The position numbers and the translations under genes are program-made. Positions 5,656-8,198 of a stretch of 8,198 nucleotides of DNA are shown piece after piece. Numbering within the stretch: position 1 is the stretch's first letter; each line of letters starts with the position of its first letter. The notes under the pieces were generated by a model that made no database searches, had not been told where the DNA came from, and worked only from the letters and a program-made list of their open reading frames with translations. Origin of the DNA: PVC group bacterium (GTDB taxonomy: Bacteria; GCA-001730085; JADFSZ01); the NCBI GenBank assembly GCA_022560555.1, contig JADFSZ010000077.1, positions 1 through 8,198 of the forward strand. Reading direction: 5' to 3'.

Positions 5656-7527
5656 TCAATCCCGAATTTGCTCGAGCATTTCTTTCGCTCCCTGATGCTT
5701 CGGTTCAATGGCAAGAACATTTTTCCAGTACTTGCGGGCCGTTTTAACATTCCCGGTGCGAAATGCCGCTAAGCCCAGATTTAAATGAGTCGGCACATTA
5801 AGGGGATCCTCTTGTAAAATCAATTGCCATTGCAAAACAACACTCGACATATCATTCAGATACATGTAAAATTCCGCCAATTTATTGCGAAATATTAAAT
5901 ATTGTTTCGGATAATCCGCAACCAATTTCTGATAGGCTATGATTTGAGCTAATAGTATTTTCTGCCGCAAATCATCCCAGGCCACTTTAGGATACAGACC
6001 TTCAGAACTTATGTTCCCTTTACTGGCAAAAAAGAAAATGTTTTCTTTTTCATGAACCAAATTATAATTCCGCTGGATGAATTTTAATAAATCCGGATAC
6101 CGGATAGGGACGTCCACGCATTCTGCATCGAGCAATAAATATTTAGGTTCGATGTTATTATATTTCTTCATAGCAAAAACTCCCTCGCTACGATGCGTAA
6201 AATGAGGTTCGAGGCTTCTAGAAACTAACAAAGAGTCCTCAGGGGGGACCAACTCTTCAATCTCTTTTATCGCTTTGAGACGCGTACCATGAAATTCTTT
6301 CGTCTGCAACAAGGATTTATCACGGAAACTGTAATCAAACGTTTCGGAATAGTAAAACATAACTGCCGTAACCGCAAGACTCGCCAATACAATCCCTCTT
6401 AACATTTGTCGCGATTTCCTAGGAGGAAGCCATCCCCCGAGTTTTCGAAGCCCCATAATATATGCGTAAAAAATGACCGGGATCATGGTGGCCGTATAAT
6501 GCTTGATTAAACTGAACTGTCCCGTAAAATCAGCCAAAGTGTTTTGAGCAATTAAGGGAAGAATCGCCACGATCAGCGGCCAATGAAGCAGGGGGATTAA
6601 GAAATGCGGTCCAAATAAATACATGATGTATTTCATTTTCTGGGGGTTTCCTGCAACAAACCCAAACGTATCAACGGGGTGAAGGAAAGTGTTTTTGACA
6701 ATTGAGCTCAACGATCCTCCTAACGTAGAGTAACGATTAAGGAGAACAACATCGTTGATAAAATCAATTCCTCCGAGATACTTAATCATAACAACTTTTG
6801 TGATTACGATAAACCAGGATAGCCCCAAAAGAATACACAAAATTCCCTTTTGCCAATCTTTCCTGTATAGCAGAAAATATAACCCCAGTAGCGCCACCAA
6901 AATGCCATGGTCTTCTTTGCAAAGAAGAATGCATGCCAGACACAGATAGAATCCTTTTGTCGATTTTAATTCATAAAATAAAAATAGTAATACCAAAAAT
7001 ATGATCGCTGTCACTCCATAATGAAAACCATTGACACAAAATCCTGATGTCGCCGGAAAAATGAGGTAACATATCCCTACGAGACATGCCAGAACTTCAT
7101 CATGAAGAATTCTGCGCGCTAAGTAATATAAGGGAATGGCTGCCAATGCGGCAAAAAGGGTCTGTAATATAAACAGGGTGTGTATACTTGTAAATATATA
7201 GTAAAACGCGAGGTATACAACTGCGATGGCTTCAAAATGTTGTGCAAACATGTTTTGATCAGCCGATTGGGTCCAAAATCCACGCCCCTGGAGAAAGTGC
7301 CAGAGCGACCCTTCATAAACGGCAGCGTCTTCACAATCAACATAATGCGCATACTTGTAAATAGGAACAGCCGAGAAGATAATAACAAATATAACAATCG
7401 CGCCACATAGTAAAAGTAACGGCTTGCTAAAAATCTTTCTGGAAAATAAAATGCCTGGAGTTGAGGCTTCAGACCTTGAAACAGGAGATAACCGATCCGG
7501 TTTTCTCCTATTTCTATTAGCTCTCAT
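5656..7527 (-). CDS. DUF2079 (GT-C-like) multi-pass membrane protein with C-terminal TPR-like extension
   Basis: 623 residues. After a basic N-terminus there are about ten hydrophobic helices from residue 36 to about 393. DUF2079 landmarks are VDCEDAAVYEGSLWHFLQG (63-81), AQHFEAIAVVYL (95-106), NGFHYGV (166-172), CKEDHGIL (203-210), HFLIPLLHWPLIVAILPL (308-325) and KHYTATMIPVIFYA (342-355). The non-membrane part has the familial VPPEDSLLVSRSLEPHFTHR (427-446) and YLLLDAE. DUF2079 resembles GT-C glycosyltransferases that use polyprenyl-phosphate sugars outside the membrane; D64/D67, H97 and H169 are the candidate active-site residues. Residues from about 515 form a helical tail ending in a TPR-like unit (DPLNVPTHLNLGLAAFRTGN, AIEPKHQGAKEMLEQ), an addition not usual in the family. 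Start ATG 7527 has AAGGGTG 5 bases upstream and a good promoter at 7547-7574. The GT2 enzyme of the neighbouring operon could supply its lipid-linked donor. Confidence 0.85.
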   Translation of the reverse strand: MRANRNRRKPDRLSPVSRSEASTPGILFSRKIFSKPLLLLCGAIVIFVIIFSAVPIYKYAHYVDCEDAAVYEGSLWHFLQGRGFWTQSADQNMFAQHFEAIAVVYLAFYYIFTSIHTLFILQTLFAALAAIPLYYLARRILHDEVLACLVGICYLIFPATSGFCVNGFHYGVTAIIFLVLLFLFYELKSTKGFYLCLACILLCKEDHGILVALLGLYFLLYRKDWQKGILCILLGLSWFIVITKVVMIKYLGGIDFINDVVLLNRYSTLGGSLSSIVKNTFLHPVDTFGFVAGNPQKMKYIMYLFGPHFLIPLLHWPLIVAILPLIAQNTLADFTGQFSLIKHYTATMIPVIFYAYIMGLRKLGGWLPPRKSRQMLRGIVLASLAVTAVMFYYSETFDYSFRDKSLLQTKEFHGTRLKAIKEIEELVPPEDSLLVSRSLEPHFTHRSEGVFAMKKYNNIEPKYLLLDAECVDVPIRYPDLLKFIQRNYNLVHEKENIFFFASKGNISSEGLYPKVAWDDLRQKILLAQIIAYQKLVADYPKQYLIFRNKLAEFYMYLNDMSSVVLQWQLILQEDPLNVPTHLNLGLAAFRTGNVKTARKYWKNVLAIEPKHQGAKEMLEQIRD

Positions 7528-7531
7528 GTAT

Positions 7532-7574
7532 CACCCTTTAATTTTCGTTATATCTTCGGTAATTTATACGTCAA
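7532..7574 (-). promoter_or_regulatory. Sigma70-type promoter and Shine-Dalgarno for the DUF2079 gene
   Basis: On the minus strand TTGACG (7569-7574) and TATAAC (7547-7552) are separated by 16 bases, with five of six matches each. A start near 7540 would give a very short leader carrying AAGGGTG (7532-7538). The TGA inside the -35 box is also the stop codon of the NeuD-like remnant, so the promoter sits at the edge of a gene scar. Confidence 0.6.
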
Positions 7575-7645
7575 TCGAACATTCCGACAATATTCCCGTA
7601 CTTGGCAGTAGGCAAATAAGCGATGAGCTGCTTGGCAATCATATC
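7571..7645 (-). pseudogene. Fragment of a second NeuD/PglD-like acyltransferase
   Basis: The minus-strand frame reads DMIAKQLIAYLPTAKYG, then NIVGMFD, and stops. It aligns without gaps to FFAKQMIPYIEETGQGQVVGMFD of the intact acyltransferase at 3048-3755, with about half of the residues identical, including AKQ, I-Y and VGMFD. The DNA differs at many codon positions, so it is an old relative and not a recent copy of that gene. The frame ends at TGA right after the FD, and no other frame continues the similarity. Upstream it joins a WbqC-like start. It is too short to be functional. Confidence 0.5.
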
Positions 7646-7707
7646 CAGGGGATATAGTTTGACTGCATGATGGCAATTGTTTTTTCTTTTGGCGTAATGA
7701 CATTCAT
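7639..7707 (-). pseudogene. N-terminal remnant of a WbqC-like gene
   Basis: ATG at 7707 opens MNVITPKEKTIAIMQSNYIP, then W-I and a TGA. The stretch IAIMQSNYIPW matches the hallmark start of WbqC-family proteins (typically AI-QPNYIPW followed by GYF and a helix), which occur in O-antigen and other glycan clusters. The family continues K-GYFD-IA after the Trp; here the frame is broken exactly there, and DMIAK appears in another frame, as expected if about 13 bases were lost. Everything after that is NeuD-like. No good ribosome site is visible. Confidence 0.55.
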
Positions 7708-7835
7708 CAGAGGTCTACAAAAGTTTTATGAATCCTGAAACTAATCTGATCTCTTCTCGAATGATCATAGGAGATGAAGTCAAAGCAAAAAGAGGGGGCA
7801 GGCTGGACTTGCGAACCTTTAACCTCTTTGCCCGA

Positions 7836-7852
7836 AAAATATGCCCGCGCTA
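7836..7852. repeat. 17-bp dispersed repeat, copy 2
   Basis: Exact second copy of AAAATATGCCCGCGCTA (first at 665-681), same orientation, about 7.2 kb away. Identity stops at both ends, apart from the A-run. This copy lies inside the GC-rich element and has no -10-like box beside it, unlike copy 1. Confidence 0.6.
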
Positions 7853-8009
7853 GGAATCGGCCCACTCTTGCTCGCCTTAAAGTCTCGTTCCAGCAGGCCC
7901 CTTCATCCCGAAAATGAAACCCTGGAAGCTCGTGCATGGTTTTCGAGGACCAAAGGTCATCGGAAATCCAGGTCACTCGTTCACTGCCGCTTACGTCCCG
8001 CTCGCTTTT

Positions 8010-8026
8010 CCGGCCTTTTCGGCCGG
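8010..8026 (-). terminator. Perfect GC hairpin after the C-terminal partial gene
   Basis: CCGGCC (8010-8015) and GGCCGG (8021-8026) form six G:C pairs around a five-base loop (GAAAA read on the minus strand). It begins 16 bases after the minus-strand TGA at 8043-8045. It would stall or protect the 3' end of that transcript, but the tract after it is A-rich rather than T-rich, so it is not a canonical intrinsic terminator. It may simply be part of the repeat element. Confidence 0.35.
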
Positions 8027-8042
8027 CGTTCACTCGGGTCCG

Positions 8043-8198
8043 TCACTTCGTTCCTCCCCTAGGACCTACAGATTTGTCACGCAACTGATACGTTTCCACT
8101 GTAAGGGTAGGTCGTCGTTTTTCTACCTTTTTTTCTACTAGTGTGCTTTTTGTTGTTTTTTCTGCTTTGCTTCGTTTTTTTTGTTTTTTGCCTTGTTG
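8043..8198 (-). CDS. Lys-rich C-terminus of an unidentified protein (runs off the right edge)
   Basis: On the minus strand a frame is open from the window edge for 51 codons and stops at TGA (8043-8045). It reads QQGKKQKKRSKAEKTTKS, then TLVEKKVEKRRPTLTVETYQ and LRDKSVGPRGGTK. The strongly basic Lys/Arg/Glu tail resembles the disordered nucleic-acid-binding tails of many RNA- or ribosome-associated proteins; the family cannot be told. It explains the T-rich plus strand at 8115-8198. The last codons (GPRGGTK and stop) fall in the sequence style of the adjoining repeat element, so the element may have replaced the original end. There are no long identical-codon runs beyond AAA, and the frame is plausible though short. 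Confidence 0.55.
   Translation of the reverse strand, partial: QQGKKQKKRSKAEKTTKSTLVEKKVEKRRPTLTVETYQLRDKSVGPRGGTK

Larger units (their letters stand above)
7790..8042. repeat. GC-rich hairpin-rich intergenic element, likely a dispersed repeat
   Basis: Between the C-terminal partial gene and the WbqC-like remnant lies non-coding DNA of about 53-65 percent GC in the blocks counted, against AT-rich flanks. It contains several inverted repeats: TTCAT/ATGAA (7902-7918) inside CCAG/CTGG arms (7890-7925), CGA-G-GACC/GGTC-A-TCG (7944-7962), and CCGGCC/GGCCGG (8010-8026). The part at 7970-8055 repeats short units such as TTCACT, CACTCG and CGTTC. It also holds the second copy of the 17-bp repeat. 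An open frame on the minus strand across it (7707-8033) has no protein-like character. A mobile intergenic repeat or a structured RNA would fit; I cannot name it. Confidence 0.45.

Noticed and set aside
7800-7836. tRNA T-arm look-alike (GGTTCGCAAGTCC on the minus strand)
   Set aside because: The loop does not fit TTCRANY, and no matching acceptor, D or anticodon stems are found at the correct distance.
7707-8033. Open frame of 108 codons on the minus strand through the GC-rich element
   Set aside because: Its translation has no domain or membrane pattern, passes through hairpins, a 17-bp repeat and the WbqC-like scar region, and lacks a ribosome site. It looks like a by-product of repeat DNA.
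8106-8134. GGTAG/CTACC hairpin followed by T7 on the plus strand, resembling a terminator
   Set aside because: No plus-strand gene ends before it, and the T-rich run is explained by AAA-rich lysine codons of the minus-strand gene at 8043-8198.

Overview
The window looks like bacterial chromosome from a surface-glycan or protein-glycosylation neighbourhood. Base composition is moderately AT-rich, genes carry Shine-Dalgarno sites (AGGAGG, GGAGG, AAGGGTG) and several have sigma70-type promoters. The dTDP-amino-sugar aminotransferase, polyprenyl-phosphate glycosyltransferase, hexapeptide acyltransferase and GT-C-like membrane protein suggest a Gram-negative-type envelope. The host phylum cannot be fixed from the sequence. 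The densely repetitive intergenic DNA at the right end hints at an uncultured lineage, but that is a guess.

Layout, left to right. At 1-220 (-) lies the N-terminus of an exported protein that runs off the edge. At 347-646 (-) is a small two-helix membrane protein with a good promoter at 693-720; just upstream of that promoter sit four tandem 10-bp repeats and a 28-bp dyad. From 647 to 1246 there is no convincing full-length gene, only a weak 77-codon reading frame that overlaps the next start. At 1247-2392 (+) is a WecE-type dTDP-4-keto-6-deoxyglucose aminotransferase. Running toward it on the opposite strand is a tight three-gene operon (4668 down to 2389): an ArnC/GtrB-like GT2 glycosyltransferase, a NeuD/PglD-like acyltransferase and a 2OG-Fe(II)-oxygenase-like protein whose expected HxD reads HxN. 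The last gene and wecE share a TTAA that supplies both stop codons. At 4992-5627 (+) is an unrecognised six-helix membrane protein with a TTG start. At 5656-7527 (-) is a DUF2079 (GT-C-like) membrane protein with a C-terminal TPR-like extension. The 515 bases from 7528 to 8042 hold a promoter, a scar that joins a WbqC-like N-terminus to a NeuD-like fragment, and a GC-rich hairpin-rich element. At 8043-8198 (-) is the Lys-rich C-terminus of another gene that leaves the window.

Functional reading (inference): WecE makes a 4-amino-4,6-dideoxyhexose nucleotide, the NeuD/PglD-like enzyme could acylate that amine, the GT2 enzyme could load a sugar onto undecaprenyl phosphate, and the DUF2079 protein could use the lipid-linked sugar as a GT-C transferase on the outer face of the membrane. 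The oxygenase-like protein and the 211-aa membrane protein are the unexplained parts. The scar at 7571-7707 shows that the locus has already lost genes of the same kind.
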